A DNA stretch of 64,000 bases from Adiantum capillus-veneris (GCA_014529385.2 CM043965.1:19519912-19583911); one strand, 5' to 3'. Positions 35,938-49,373 are shown, numbered from the stretch's first letter. Program-made: numbers and translations. Notes: generated by a model not told the origin, from the letters alone.

Positions 35938-36069
35938 AGCTAGGGGGGGGAATCATATGAAAGAGAGGAGTTCCAAGAAAATGGCTCGCTCTTCGAGTGT
36001 AGTGCCCATACATTTACAAGCAAAGGATACTAAAAAGATTCGGACAGGTGAATGGTTATAAAAAAATAT

Positions 36070-36936
36070 TGTTAGCAGAAAGCTAACGCGGATAACATTT
36101 TTCGGAGCTTTTATTGTAAAAACACTTATTATTTTGATGAATCGGGAATTTTGTAACTCCTACTTTCCAGATAAACAGTGTAATTGATGAGCCGGGGCTA
36201 CAATCTTCTAGATTGTATTAAACTATATTTAGTTAAAGCTCCTAGATTATTAGTTTTGACCACAAAAACCTTGGCTAAGGTATAAAAGCCAATTTTTTAA
36301 AGTATTTTGTAAGTTTTTGGATAATAGAGCACAGTGTGAGCTAACGATGCTCACTTCTCTCCTTCTCGTGCTTCCTACTCTCTTCTCGGTTGTCACATTG
36401 CAATGCCATTTGTTGCGTTGCAACTGCAGGTAAGAGCTCTACGCATTGACGTAAGCATTTCATGGTAATCTGTAGCTTTTGGTGTTGTCGACCCGTGGCC
36501 TAATTTCATCATAAGTAGGAATTTAAGCTTAAAAATCATAGGCGGCATATTGGGGCATCATTGCTAAGAATTTAGATGCATGGGTTGAAAACGACTAGCG
36601 TTTTTTGCACTTGACCTAAAGTGAGATTTGAGACCATAAGCATGTGTGTTTAGGTGTCATAAACATGTCCTAGAAGTTTTGTGACGTTTGGATGTTGTTT
36701 GATGCTGTAAGGGTTACGATTTGTTTGCCGGTTAGTGACTAGATTTTGGTGATTTCTATCATTTGAGTGTAGCTTGAGTTAGATGCGAGTTGTCTGTTGT
36801 TTTCCAAGAGATTGACAGCCTCTTGTAGCCTCTATGCACTAGTCGAGTCATCTTTGTCCCATGGATTGACAATTATATTTGTGGTTCTCGCTATGTCTGC
36901 AATAAGATAGAAATGAGGTTAAACATGCGTCCCACA
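36070..36936 (+). mobile_element. Probable solo LTR inserted in repeat R, about 867 bp
   Basis: It starts TGTTAGCAGAAAGC, ends GCGTCCCACA (TGT/ACA) and is flanked by AATAT and AATAC, a near-perfect 5-bp target duplication. It has a TATA box (36281-36288) and no coding. The empty site is visible in the other copy of repeat R, which makes the ends more certain than for the other LTR candidates. The orientation is inferred from the TATA box. Confidence 0.7.
36281..36288 (+). promoter_or_regulatory. TATA box in the solo LTR
   Basis: TATAAAAG within AAGGTATAAAAGCC, about 210 bases into the LTR. Confidence 0.55.
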
Positions 36937-37105
36937 AATACTAAAAATGTAACATTAACCTCTTTTGTAAATAGGTTTGTGGGGAGGCATTTTGCAGGGC
37001 TTTTCCTTGTGCTTGGAGAAGGAGAATCTTGTTTTTGTGAGAAAGACAACTGCACAAATTTTTTTGAACAAGATCAAGCCATCCTTTTCGATTCTTGGTG
37101 TCATT

Positions 37106-38490
<1,385 letters not shown>

Positions 38491-38763
38491 TGTCATAAAA
38501 TCTAATATCTAACCAACCCAAATGATTTTCTCCTATTAAATTGATCACTTAATGTGGGAGAATAAATGGGAACAAGTGTTAAGATATAGATATGTGCTTA
38601 TAGATCTATCTCAACACGGGGCCAATAGTAAAGGGGCCCAAATGGGAGATGGCCTATCAAGAGCAAGGCTAACCAATGGAGCATAAGACCTTAGGGTTAG
38701 CTTCATTGAAGACCTCCAATAATGTGTGTAAAAGTCCTTTGACCTTAGGTAAGCTAGAGCTGA

Positions 38764-38941
38764 GCTTGAGGTGGGAACCCGGCCCAAGCTCGAGGTGCTT
38801 GTCCTGCTTGAGGTGCTTGTCATGCTTGAGGTGCTTGATTAAGATGCTTGAGGTGCTTGACTTGCTCCATGCTTGAGGTGCTTGACTTGGTGCATGATTA
38901 AGGTGCTTGAGGTGCCTTGAGAAGCTTGCCTGAGATGCTTG
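38764..38941 (+). repeat. U3 short repeat array, 5' LTR
   Basis: About nine imperfect copies of GCTTGAGGTGCTTG-like units separated by short spacers. The corresponding array in the 3' LTR (45960-46113) lacks an 11-base and a roughly 26-base piece. The related LTR at 19.4-20.6 kb also has the array in decayed form. Confidence 0.8.
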
Positions 38942-39044
38942 TGGGAACACCCCCTACTTCAAGTGCTTAGTCATGCTTGATGACTAAGGGGCTTGCTCAT
39001 CCAAATTCAAAAATATCCCTACAAGGAGGGGGACGAGCCTACAA

Positions 39045-39077
<33 letters not shown>

Positions 39078-39111
39078 TGAGAGAACACACACACACACAC
39101 ACACACACACA
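39045..39111. repeat. (G)32 run and (AC)13 tract, 5' LTR
   Basis: G run 39045-39076 and AC tract 39085-39111. The same site in the 3' LTR has G44 and about 41 AC units. Confidence 0.95.
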
Positions 39112-40136
39112 AGGGAAGCCCCAGCTTGAAGAGGCAGCAAGGACACTTGTCAAGTTCCTCCCCATGTTGCCCTCATGGTGTGCGTGAAGCCTATTGGTTG
39201 GCCACCCAAGGGGTGCAATGATAATTTATGATATTTAATTAATTGATTTTGCATTTATCAAGTCCTCTCTCTCAAAGGGGAAAGGCGGACACTTGTCCCA
39301 AGGCTACCCATGTTGCTTGTAATGGCTCCTCCTTGTGATTTGCTAGGCCTGGAGGGGTCCAATGAGCTTCAAGCATGAGCTACAAGGGAGGGTCGACCCA
39401 AGCAAGCTAGGGGGGTGCTTAGGGGGTATACTCACCCACACACACCCACAAACACTCTCATTGTGTACTATGCAAAGTGCAAGAGCTCCCTCTCCTTCTC
39501 CAAGCAAGTAGAGGTTGAGAGCCTACACCAACACTCTTGGCTATGGAGTGCAAATCCATCCAAGAGCCATGCTTCAATGCTTGAGCTTGCCATCTATTTC
39601 TTCTTCATTACTATGCTATTATGTATGCTAGCACAAGAGTTATGATAAGTGAGGAACTAGCTCTTTCTCGTATGAAATGTTTCTTCTTCCTCTTCCCTAC
39701 CCTCATTCCCTGCTAGCTCTCTCCACCTTCGAAGGTGTTTGAGGTCTTGGGACTGAGGCTTGGTATAGTTAAAGATTTCTTCAAGTTTAGGTTATGCTAT
39801 GATGGTGATGCATGAAGCTTTCCATCTTCATTGCTTCACCTAGGTCACAAGGAACACAAAAAATGTATTGTAACAAGTCTCTCTTTATGGGAGAAATCAT
39901 AATACAAATGCCTATTGGAGGGGGGACCGGCTCCACATAAATCTGGTCCTCAACTGTTGTCATGTTCTCTAAATTCTCTCTCTTGCAAAAGTATTGTCCA
40001 TGCCAAGTTAACTAATTGCTATAATTATGTTGCTATCTTCAATTATGTCTACCTGCTATGCTCACAAAATCATTTCTTGAAAGTACTCTCATTAAATTCC
40101 GCTACTCTCAAATTGAATAAGCAAATTCCATTACAT

Positions 40137-40148
40137 TGGTATCAGAGC
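40137..40148 (+). other. Primer-binding site of element B
   Basis: TGGTATCAGAGC one base after the LTR. It is complementary to the 3' end of initiator-Met tRNA, the usual primer of plant chromoviruses. Confidence 0.95.
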
Positions 40149-40549
40149 ATTTGGTTTCTCTTTTCTTGCTTAAGAAGAGAGGTCCTTAAGTAGCCTATAA
40201 ATGGTTGATGTTGTTAATTATAATAGAGTAAGTGGAACTGGGATCTAATATCGGTTTTGTTAAGCCCACTATTTGGGGGATGGTGCACACCTCGGGAGCT
40301 TTGGACTTAATAATGGAGTCTTTTTAGACTTGCCTACGGCTTTACCATTATTGAGCCATAAGAAGTTCGAAAGGAGCTAGCCCTTGGCAACTCTGCGATG
40401 TTAGACCTACTCCTCTACTCTCTATAATTAACCACTTTGAGCCGTGGGTGTAGATACTTAAGAGTCGATTTTCAAAGGCTAAGAGGAGTGGCAACTAAGG
40501 TTTTGAACTGCCAAAGCATACACTAAGTATAAACATAAATTTTGTTAAC

Positions 40550-41360
40550 ATGGCCGACAGTTATCAAGAGAGTAGAATGAACATTGATAGCTTTGATTTT
40601 GCACATGAAGGTGCTAATGATGATGCTCCCATGTTTGTGAATTATCTCATCGCTAGGTTGCAGCAAGCTATGGGCAACCCTGCTTTGCAAGCCGAAGTTA
40701 CTCAACAACTTCGTGCTTATGGAATTTCCCTTCCTCTCCCAGAGGAAAGAGAGCTAAGGAGGCCTCTTGAAGAGACCCCCAAAAGAAGACTCTCTTCCAT
40801 TCGAGAGGAGGAATCCAAAGAGAAAGAAAGCAATGAAAGTCTAAGTTCTTCTGAAGAGGTGGCTCCACGAAGACGGCGGTCTAGACGATCGCCTACTCCT
40901 CCCAAGAGGAAAAGAGCAACCTTTAGTCCTTCTCCTCATCACTCTGAAAGGCAAGAGAGGAAACAAAGGAAGAAAAGGGCTGGGAAGAGGTCACCCTCTT
41001 CTCCTTCTTCTTCACCTTCCTACTCTTCCGATGAAAGTTATGGCTATTCTCCTAGAGAATACAAGAGGGAGGACATCGCAAATCATTTCCTGCATGGCGA
41101 AGGTCACAAAAGCTAAAGAAGTTCAAGGAGGGAGGAAAGAGTATCTCTTTTCTCACCTACGATGGCACCTTTGGTGCTACCGACAAAGTGTTGGCCTTCA
41201 TCCAGCAATTTGATGCGGCCTTTGGGGACGAGGGCTTCACAGAGTCCTCCAAGCTACGCCATGTAGCTATGCACTTCCAAAAATCAGCTCGTCAATGGTG
41301 GGCTAGCCTTCGTGGCAATGGAGAAGCTCAAAGACATGGAAAACTCTACGAGTTTCCATC
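40550..41360 (+). pseudogene. gag: Element B gag, N-terminal and core part
   Basis: It starts at ATG 40550, about 400 bases after the primer site. The first 188 residues (40550-41116) include a short helical part (IARLQQAMGNPALQAEVTQQ) and then a long Arg/Ser/Lys/Pro-rich stretch (PRRRRSRRSPTPPKRKR), likely nucleic-acid binding. A one-base break near 41100 moves the frame. The core then reads YDGTFGATDKVLAFIQQFDA and FQKSARQWWASLRGNGEA, the gag aromatic motif. A second one-base loss near 41330 (GCTCAAAGACATGG) moves it back to the long frame starting at 41361. Apart from these two breaks there is no stop. Confidence 0.85.
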
Positions 41361-43175
41361 ATGAAGCAATTTCTTCCAAGCGATACTAAAGATAAAGTTC
41401 TTACCGAATGGCGCAGCTTGAAGCTTCTCTCTCATGAGTCTATCAACAAGTATGTAGACAAGTTTTGGGATTTACATCTCAAAGCTACTGTCTTTCAAAA
41501 GATAGACTTTGCCGAGCAAAGACATCAATTTTGTGCGGGATTACCTGAAGAGATGGCCGAATACATCAACTCTCAACGGCCTGGTACTATTACCGAAGTA
41601 ATCCATCACACCATGGTTGCTTCACGCATCAATTTCCATCAAGGGGCTAGACGTAATGTCAAGCCCATGGAAAACAAAGATAAAAATGATGCAAAGGGGA
41701 AATCCAATGCTCAAAATAATTCCCAAGGCACTTCCAACAACAACAATAACAACAACAACAATCGGTCCAAGGAGAAGGGAGTTTACAAAGGTAAAAACAA
41801 ACTCTCTCCTGAAGAGCTTGAAGCTTTTCGCAAGGACCGTAAATGTTTCAAGTGTGGGGAGCAAGGACATGGCTATCGTTCTTGCCCCAAGAAGAATACT
41901 CGCAATGAGACTCCTAGGGCTTCCACCATCGAAGCTCCAAAAGAGGATGCTCATTGCAAAGGATCATCACTCTCCTATGCTTGGGGAAAGGTAAGAGAGC
42001 ATGATGCCTTCATCTTGTTTGACCCTGGCTCTACTCTCAACTTCATATCAATAGAGTTGGCCACCAAGTTGGGCATTCAAGCTTTTGAGATGGGAGATAT
42101 AGTAACAGCTGATGAAGATTTCAAGGGACAACAAGTCTCCGTTACTCCCTTGATTGGGAAGTTGAGGCTTCATGTCCAAAGCTATGTCGACAAAGAAGAC
42201 TTCTTCATCTCTCCTCTCCAACATCAGGATGTTATCCTAGGGGCACCATGGTTTGATCGCATGGCTGCCAACATGAAGTTCCCTGAAAGGAGAGTTTACT
42301 TCACCTACAGGGGAAAGAACATGTATATAGATGCTAGTGAGCATGGTCGCACTATTCCACTTGTAAATCCTCTTTCTTTTGATAAATCAATGAAGAGCTC
42401 AGTTTCTACGTACATGATTTATGTCAAAGAGTCTCTAAAAGCTAATAATGTTTCATCAAATGAAAATGATAGGAATCAAGAAGAGTTAGACTTGTCTACT
42501 TTTCTAAAAGGATTCCAAGATGTGTTCATCGATGATATCCCTATGGACCTACCTCCAAAACGAGGGGATGATGACCATCGTATTGAGCTCCTTCCAGGAA
42601 GCTCACCGCCTAACAAACCTCCTTATCGAGTCTCACAAGCTCAACAAGAGGAGATTATGAGGCAAGTACAGGAATTGGTAGACAAAGGGATGGTGAGGCC
42701 TAGTTCCTCTCCCTTTTGTTCTCCAGTCCTTTTAGTGCAAAAGAAAGATGGTACATACCGTATGTGTGTGGACTATCAAGCACTAAACCATATCACTATC
42801 AAAAACAGATTTCCCGTGCCTCGGGTAGAAGATCTGTTTGATAAGCTACAAGGCTCTACCTACTTCAGTAGGATTGACCTTAAGAGTGGCTATCATCAAA
42901 TAAGGATAGTGGATGAAGATATCCTAAAGACTGCGTTTCGCACAACATTTGGTCTTTATGAATATCTAGTCATGCCTTTTGGCTTGACTAATGCACCAGC
43001 TACATTCAATCGTCTCATGGAGAAAATTTTTAGACCATATCGTAAATTCACTGGAGTGTTCTTTGATGATATCATCATCTACTCCAAATATTTGGAGGAA
43101 CATAAGCAACATCTCCAAGTGATTTTTCAAGCCTTGAGGGAAAACCAAACTTTTTCTCAACCAAAAGAAAAGTGA
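41361..43175 (+). pseudogene. pol: Element B gag C-terminus, protease and reverse transcriptase
   Basis: 604 residues. First the gag helices (SIMKQFLPSDTKDKVLTEWR), an Asn-rich spacer and a canonical zinc knuckle CFKCGEQGHGYRSC near residue 161. Then the protease with FILFDPGSTLNFIS (Asp in a DPGS setting) near residue 220 and VILGAPWFDRMAA. RT follows from about residue 415: YRMCVDYQALNHITIKNRFP, VEDLFDKLQGSTYFSRIDLK (first Asp), LVMPFGLTNAPATFNRLM and GVFFDDIIIYSK (FFDD). All RT catalytic residues are present. The frame ends because of one extra T in CTTTTTCTC near 43155. The same protein resumes at 43176 in the next frame. In life gag and pol are one polyprotein. Confidence 0.9.
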
Positions 43176-45339
43176 ATTCTTCCTTCAAGAGATTCAATAT
43201 CTAGGTCATATTATCTCTCACGATGGTATTCGTATGGATCCATCAAAGTTAGAGGTAATAAAATCATGGCCTAACCCAAGGAATCTACATGAGCTAAGAA
43301 GCTTTATTGGTATGTGTGCATACTATAGACGCTTCATAGCAAAATTCTCTCAAGTAGCAGGACCACTACACGACTTAACAAAGAAGAACGTTAAGTTTGT
43401 ATGGACTGTTAAGGAGAAAAATGCTTTTGAAAAACTCAAAGAGAAGCTTACTTCCCAACCAGTCCTCGTGCTTCCGGATCTCTCAAAACCATTTGAGGTC
43501 CAATGTGATGCTTGTGGTGATTGCCTTGGAGCAGTTTTGCTTCAAGAAGGGCATGCCATAGCATATGAGAGCCGAAGGCTCAATAGTGATGAACAAGTCT
43601 TGGGAATTTATGAGAAAGAGCTTTTAGCTGTTCTACATGCCCTGGGTACATGGAAGCACTACCTATTGGGGACTCCATTTATCCTACGAACCGACCACCA
43701 AAGTCTCAAGTATTTCATGAAGCAAACCAAACTTTCCGACAAACAAATGAGGTGGGCAAATTTTCTTGCGCAATTTAATTTCCATATTGCTCACATAGCT
43801 GGTAAGCACAATCAAGTTGCCGATGCACTTTCACGACGACCAAAAGTTAATGCGGTGTCTATAGCTACTCACAATGATCTATCCTTTATGATAGATGAGT
43901 ATGCTACTGACCCTGACTTTAGAGACATAATGTCAGCCCTTGCTTTGGGGAAGAAAGAGGAACCATTCACCTTGCAGGATGGTTATCTTCTCCACGGCAA
44001 TAGGCTATGTGTTACCCATTCCCTTCGTGAGAAGGTTATGTATGAATCCCATGCTCCTCCATATGCAGGGCATAGAGGTATTCAACCTACTCTCCGAGGA
44101 GTAGAGACGTATTTCTATTGGCCGACCATGAAAGTGGACATACAAGAGTATGTTTCAAAATGTGTAGTATGCCAAAAGACCAAGTATGATAGAGGGAAGC
44201 AACCTGGATTACTCCAGCCATTGCCTATTCCAAATTCACCATGGGAGAGTATATCCATGGATTTCATCTTTGGATTACCCAAGTCTATCCATGGGAATAC
44301 AGGAATATGGACAATAGTCGACAGGTTTAGCAAGCAAGCACATTTTATTCCTGTCAAAAAGACTATTAAGGCACATCAAATGGCAACTCTCTTCATATCT
44401 CAGATTTTCAAGCACCATGGATTACCCACATCCATCGTGTCAGATAGAGATCCTAGAATGACCAGTAATTTCTGGAAAGGTCTCTTTGAAAATCTAGGAA
44501 CAAGATTGAATTTCTCTTCGGCCTATCACCCACAAACGGATGGCCAAAGTGAGATAGCCAATCTTACGATACTCGATCTACTCAAGACTTATGTTACCGA
44601 AGTAGATCAACGCTCACAATGGGAAAAGTATTTACCTCTAGTAGAGTATGCCTACAATAATACTGTACATACTTCTACGGGGAAAGCACCTTTCGAGATC
44701 ATAGAGGGAAGACCTAAAAGTCCCTTGCTACTCAAAGTACATGGGAAGATCTTCGCCGCCGATGAGTATAGCCGTGACCTACAAGAATCTTTTCAAAAGA
44801 TTAGGGAGGCTATAGCCATCTCTCAACAAAGGCAAAAAGCTGTTGCTGATAAGCACAGAAGAGCCTTAATGTTCAAAGAAAATGATTGGGTCTTACTCAA
44901 GTTTCCTAAGGCTCGATTAAGGCAAACGACGGGCAAAAATCCTACGGGCCATCAAAAGTATTATGCTAAACTAGCAAAAAGATACTATGGTCCTTTCCAA
45001 ATCTTGAAGCCCATCAATGAGACGGCTTATCAACTCAAGTTGCCCAACCATTGGCTTATACACAATGCCTTTCATGTAAGCCTACTTAAGCCCTACAAAG
45101 GAGAGCCACCAACTGAACCAATTATTGAAGACCCTCCCGAAGTTGAAGACCAAGAAGAGGTGCTACAACCCGAACCTGTCCTTCGGCATGAAGACAAGGT
45201 ACTACGACATGGTAAGATAATCCGACGGTATCTTATTAAGTTCAAAAATTATCCTTTTGAAGATGCTAAATGGATGCAAGGAGTACAACTTAAGGATAGT
45301 ATGAACCTTGTCAATGCTTACAATGCTACATTAGAGTAA
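43176..45339 (+). pseudogene. pol: Element B RNase H, integrase and chromodomain-like tail
   Basis: The frame is open from about 43165; the first Met is at 43234, giving 701 residues. It has the RT thumb (LRSFIGMCAYYRRFIAKFSQ), then RNase H with QCDACGDCLGAVLLQEGHA, YEKELLAVLHAL and LRTDHQSLKYF. The integrase finger is HAPPYAGHRGIQ with CVVCQKTK. The DDE core has SMDFIFGLPKS, IVSDRDPRMTSNFWK and YHPQTDGQSEIANL. The GPY/F module is KRYYGPFQILKPINETAYQL. The last 45 residues (RYLIKFKNYPFEDAKWMQG) match the middle of a chromodomain, which in this lineage steers insertion toward particular chromatin. All catalytic residues are intact and there is no stop, so this half could be functional. Confidence 0.92.
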
Positions 45340-45685
45340 GCAAATGTACAACTCTCTTTTAAATGACTCATGTTTTTGTCTTATAAGACTAATCCTCTTT
45401 TTAATTGTGCACAAATTTAACTAGTATGCATGCTTAGAATCATGTTTGTGATGACGACGTCTCTCAAACACCAAGTAAAATTTGTCACTCTACTTTGGGA
45501 GAATGAAATGGACTAAAGAGCAGACATGCTTGCGGCAGCTATGTCTCCCAAGCACCAAATGGATTAGTCATCCATCTTGGAAAGATGTCGTAGGGTAAAA
45601 AAGGGATCCTCTACCCGCTAAGTACGATTGACTAATGACTAAGGATTTATCTCTTCTACCTCATAGTCAAGGACAACTATGATTT
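45340..45685 (+). other. 3' untranslated region of element B
   Basis: About 345 non-coding bases between the pol stop and the polypurine tract. Part of it (GACTAATGACTAAGG, CTCATAGTCAAGGA) is also present in the remnant near 20.6-20.9 kb. Confidence 0.7.
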
Positions 45686-45699
45686 CAAGAGAGAGGTAA
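45686..45699 (+). other. Polypurine tract of element B
   Basis: CAAGAGAGAGGTAA directly before the 3' LTR start. Confidence 0.85.
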
Positions 45700-45959
45700 T
45701 GTCATAAAATCTAATATCTAACCAACCCAAATGATTTTCTCATATTAAATTGATCACTTAATGTGGGAGAATAAATGGGAACAAGTGTTAAGATATAGAT
45801 ATGTGCTTATAGATCTATCTCAACACGGGGCCAATAGTAAAGGGGCCAAAATGGGAGATGGTCTATCAAGAGCAAGGCTAACCAATGGAGCATAAGACCT
45901 TAGGGTTAGCTTCATTGAAGACCTCCAATAATGTGTGTAAAAGTCCTTTGACCTTAGGT

Positions 45960-46113
45960 GAGCTTGAGGTGGGAACCCAGCCCAAGCTCGAGGTGCTTGT
46001 CCTGCTTGAGGTGCTTGTCATGCTCGAGGTGCTTGATTAAGATGCTTGAGGTGCTTGACTTGGTGCATGATTAAGGTGCTTGAGGTGTCTTGAGAAGCTT
46101 GCTTGAGATGCTT
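45960..46113 (+). repeat. U3 short repeat array, 3' LTR
   Basis: Counterpart of 38764-38941 with fewer GAGGTGCTTG-like units. The difference is two small deletions or the loss of whole units. Confidence 0.75.
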
Positions 46114-46217
46114 GTGGGAACACCCCCTACTTCAAGTGCTTAGTCATGCTTGATGACTAAGGGGCTTGCTCATCCAAATTCAAAAATATCCCTACAAGGA
46201 GGGGGGCGAGTCTACAA

Positions 46218-46262
<45 letters not shown>

Positions 46263-46268
46263 TGAGAG

Positions 46269-46346
<78 letters not shown>

Positions 46347-46352
46347 CACACA
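46218..46352. repeat. (G)44 run and (AC)41 tract, 3' LTR
   Basis: G run 46218-46261; AC tract 46270-46352 with a single G at 46340. The proline, Cys-Val and His-Thr frames here are repeat translations. Confidence 0.95.
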
Positions 46353-48069
46353 AGGGAAGCCCCAGCTTGAAGAGGCAGCAAGGACACTTGTCAAGTTCCT
46401 CCCCATGTTGCCCTCATGGTGTGCCTGAAGCCTATTGGTTGGCCACCCAAGGGGTCCAATGATAATTTATGATATTTAATTAATTGATTTTGCATTTATC
46501 AAGTCCTCTCTCTCAAAGGGGAAAGGGGGACACTTGTCCCAAGGCTACCCATGTTGCTTGTAATGGCTCCTGCTTGTGATTGGCTAGGCCTGGAGGGGTC
46601 CAATGAGCTTCAAGCATGAGCTACAAGGGGGGGTCGACCCAAGCAAGCTAGGGGGGTGCTTAGGGGGTATACTCACCCACACACACTCACAAACCACTCT
46701 CATTGTGTACTATGCAAAGTGCAAGAGCTCCCTCTCCTTCTCCAAGCAAGTAGAGGTTGAGAGCCTACACCAACACTCTTGGCTATGGAGTGCAAATCCA
46801 TCCAAGAGCCATGCTTCAATGCTTGAGCTTGCCATCTATTTCTTCTTCATTACTATGCTATTATGTATGCTAGCACAAGAGTTATGATAAGTGAGGAACT
46901 AGCTCTTTCTCGTATGAAATGTTTCTTCTTCCTCTTCCCTACCCTCATTCCCTGCTAGCTCTCTCCACCTTCGAAGGTGTTTGAGGTCTTGGGACTGAGG
47001 CTTGGTATAGGTAAAGCTTTCTTCAAGTTTAGGTTATGCTATGATGGTGATGCATGAAGCTTTCCATCTTCATTGCTTCACCTAGGTCACAAGGAACACA
47101 AAGAATGTATTGTAACAAGTCTCTCTTTATGGGAGAAATCATAATACAAATGCCTATTGGAGGGGGGACCGGCTCCACATAAATCCGGTCCTCAACTGTT
47201 GTCATGTTCTCTAAATTCTTTCTCTTGCAAAAGTATTGTCCATGCCAAGTTAACTAGTTGCTATAATTATGTTGCTATCTTCAATTATGTCTACCCGCTA
47301 TGCTCACAAAATCATTTCTTGAAAGTACTCTCATTAAATTCCGCTACTCTCAAATTGAATATGCAAATTCCATTACACATATGTATCATACGTATGGTTT
47401 TTTGTTTCTTTGATGGGCACAAGCATCACAATGCACGAAATGCATCTCTCTCCATCTCTAAGAATTATAAAGTGAAAATTTTCTCCTCCACACATCCATT
47501 AATGCAAAATTTAATTTGTCTTGCGAGGTCATAGAGATTTTGGCAAAATCTTTTAGAAGAGATGCTAGTCCATCAAAATGAGCTATGCCATGAGGTGAAA
47601 GGTACAACACCACTTCACTTTTTAATTCACACCACTCAAGTGATTTTGAATGGTAGATTCCCATTGAAAGACTCCATGTCAATTAGGTTGGGTTCAGATG
47701 GGAGGAGGTAAAGAGAGAGGTAGGGGCGAGGGTCCTTATTGGCACACACACACATTGGGTAAAAAAGTCATCCCCCATTTTTGGATCCACTATAATCTGG
47801 GTGACCCTCCCCAAAGAGCAGCATGTCCGTGTGCTTTTTCAGCACAAAATGTGGGAATCCAGTTTTGAGCTCTTCACTCAGCAATCACTGTAGCAAGCTT
47901 CATTGGCTACACAGAGTTATGCACATTTAATATATGAGTGAGACTCTCGCCGCCTTCGACGCGATGCTGCCTATGACAACAGTTCAATAAAAAGCTTATT
48001 AATGAATCTCTCTACTATCAACTAAAATGATGATTTAATATTAGTACTAATTAGGAAGGAATATAACCT

Positions 48070-48073
<4 letters not shown>

Positions 48074-48104
<31 letters not shown>
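48074..48104. repeat. (CT)n microsatellite, about 31 bp
   Basis: Uninterrupted CT tract. Confidence 0.95.
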
Positions 48105-48107
<3 letters not shown>

Positions 48108-49209
48108 CGTGACTCACTTTGATACATCATACAAAGCATTGCAAACACAATGCATTGGGCATCAACAGTAGTGCAAGCATGGAGCTTTCTCATTATTTGC
48201 ATTAACACATTTAAGGAGACAACATTTAGAGAAAACCCCCACTCCACATACTCTAAAAACTGGAATTTAGAGAAAAACCACCACGCCACATAGTTGCAAC
48301 TGGAGAAAACTATTTGCTCTATCATTATTTAACATACTTAGCATGATGTGCTAGATAGGAAGCTTCTCAGTGACTCCTTGTGGCTTTGAAAGATCTACCA
48401 TGCAAGTGGGTTGCGAGGGTATATTCTTTCCTCATGCTAGTAAGGACATTTTTTCATCAATCATAGTAGGCTTGAGTGCTTAATGCATGGCACATATTAA
48501 AAAAATTATCCAGAATGCATCTATGACTAATCCCCCTTCTTGCATCCTTTGCAAACAATGCAAAGCTCCCTCAATAGCTCTTGCTAGCCATATCCTCATA
48601 TAGGTGTATAAGTGTATCCAAGAGACTATATTTGGAGAGAAGTCTTTACTTCATATCCCTTGACCAACACCAATACATCAAGGATGCTTGCTTCTCAACA
48701 GGCCCTAGAGACATTGTTCCCCATCACTTACTTAGTAGGATTCACAATAGTTCTAAGAGCCAAGAATCTCAACATGCCATGGAGACATTGGTCCCCATCA
48801 CTTACTTAGAACAACACAACCACAATTGTGCCATCATAAGAAGCTCATCAGCTAAGGGCTTGCAATGCCTACAATGCAAGCAACCATTTCACAAGGATTC
48901 GGCATTTATTATGCCCCTTTCAACCCATTTAACAGAAGATTGCCTGTATAAAGTTCTCTCTGTGATGACCTAGGCTCTAAATTAGGCTTGATAACCCGCA
49001 ATCACTCGTCACTTCTCCAACTTGGTGTTGGCACAATTGAAGCGCTGAAATTATCAACTAATTGTAGAAATATTGTAGAGGCTACAACACATCCCCATTC
49101 TATGTGCACCATCTTATGTGTGAGAGATGCTTAGCAGAGCATCCACCAGCCCCCATAGTTTCCAGAGCTTGTGGATGGGATATGGCTCTTAGTGTGCACA
49201 ATGGTACAT

Positions 49210-49210
<1 letters not shown>

Positions 49211-49248
<38 letters not shown>
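49211..49248. repeat. (C)38 homopolymer
   Basis: Pure C run. Such a run can form quadruplex or i-motif structure and is prone to sequencing length error. Confidence 0.95.
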
Positions 49249-49250
<2 letters not shown>

Positions 49251-49373
49251 CTCCAGGGCATTGAAACTGATGGCACTCACATGGTACTCATGTTTGTAAG
49301 CACACCATCATTTGCCATGTTTGCTTCTATTGAGTGGGTTTGACACCAAGTTTGGTGGTGGGTTCAAAAGTGT

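Larger units (their letters stand above)
35951..37105 (+). repeat. Dispersed repeat R, copy 2, interrupted by an LTR-like insert
   Basis: 35951-36068 and 36937-37105 match the uninterrupted copy at 19095-19377 (opposite strand). The interruption (36070-36936) is explained by the insert below. Confidence 0.8.
38491..40135 (+). repeat. 5' LTR of element B
   Basis: About 1645 bp, from TGTCATAAAATC to AATTCCATTACA, one base before the primer site. It includes a GAGGTGCTTG array (38764-38941), a G32 run and an (AC)13 tract. I could not fix a TATA box with confidence. Confidence 0.95.
38491..47377 (+). mobile_element. Element B: complete Ty3/gypsy chromovirus
   Basis: Two LTRs (38491-40135, 45700-47377), an initiator-Met primer site, gag-protease-RT-RNase H-integrase-chromodomain-like tail, a polypurine tract and a CATATG duplication on both outer flanks (38485-38490 and 47378-47383). 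The LTRs differ by roughly 20-25 substitutions outside the microsatellites by my count (about 1.5%), so the insertion is fairly recent. The matching duplication shows the two LTRs belong to one insertion. Coding is interrupted only by single-base frame breaks. Total about 8.9 kb. Confidence 0.95.
45700..47377 (+). repeat. 3' LTR of element B
   Basis: About 1678 bp with the same ends as the 5' LTR. It is longer mainly because the G run (46218-46261) and AC tract (46270-46352) have expanded, while two short pieces of the U3 array are missing. Confidence 0.95.
47378..49373. other. Non-coding stretch between elements B and C
   Basis: No coding motif. Contains a CT tract (48074-48104), a loose repeat of the CCATCACTTACTTAG word (48720 and 48795) and a C run (49211-49248). 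Confidence 0.45.
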
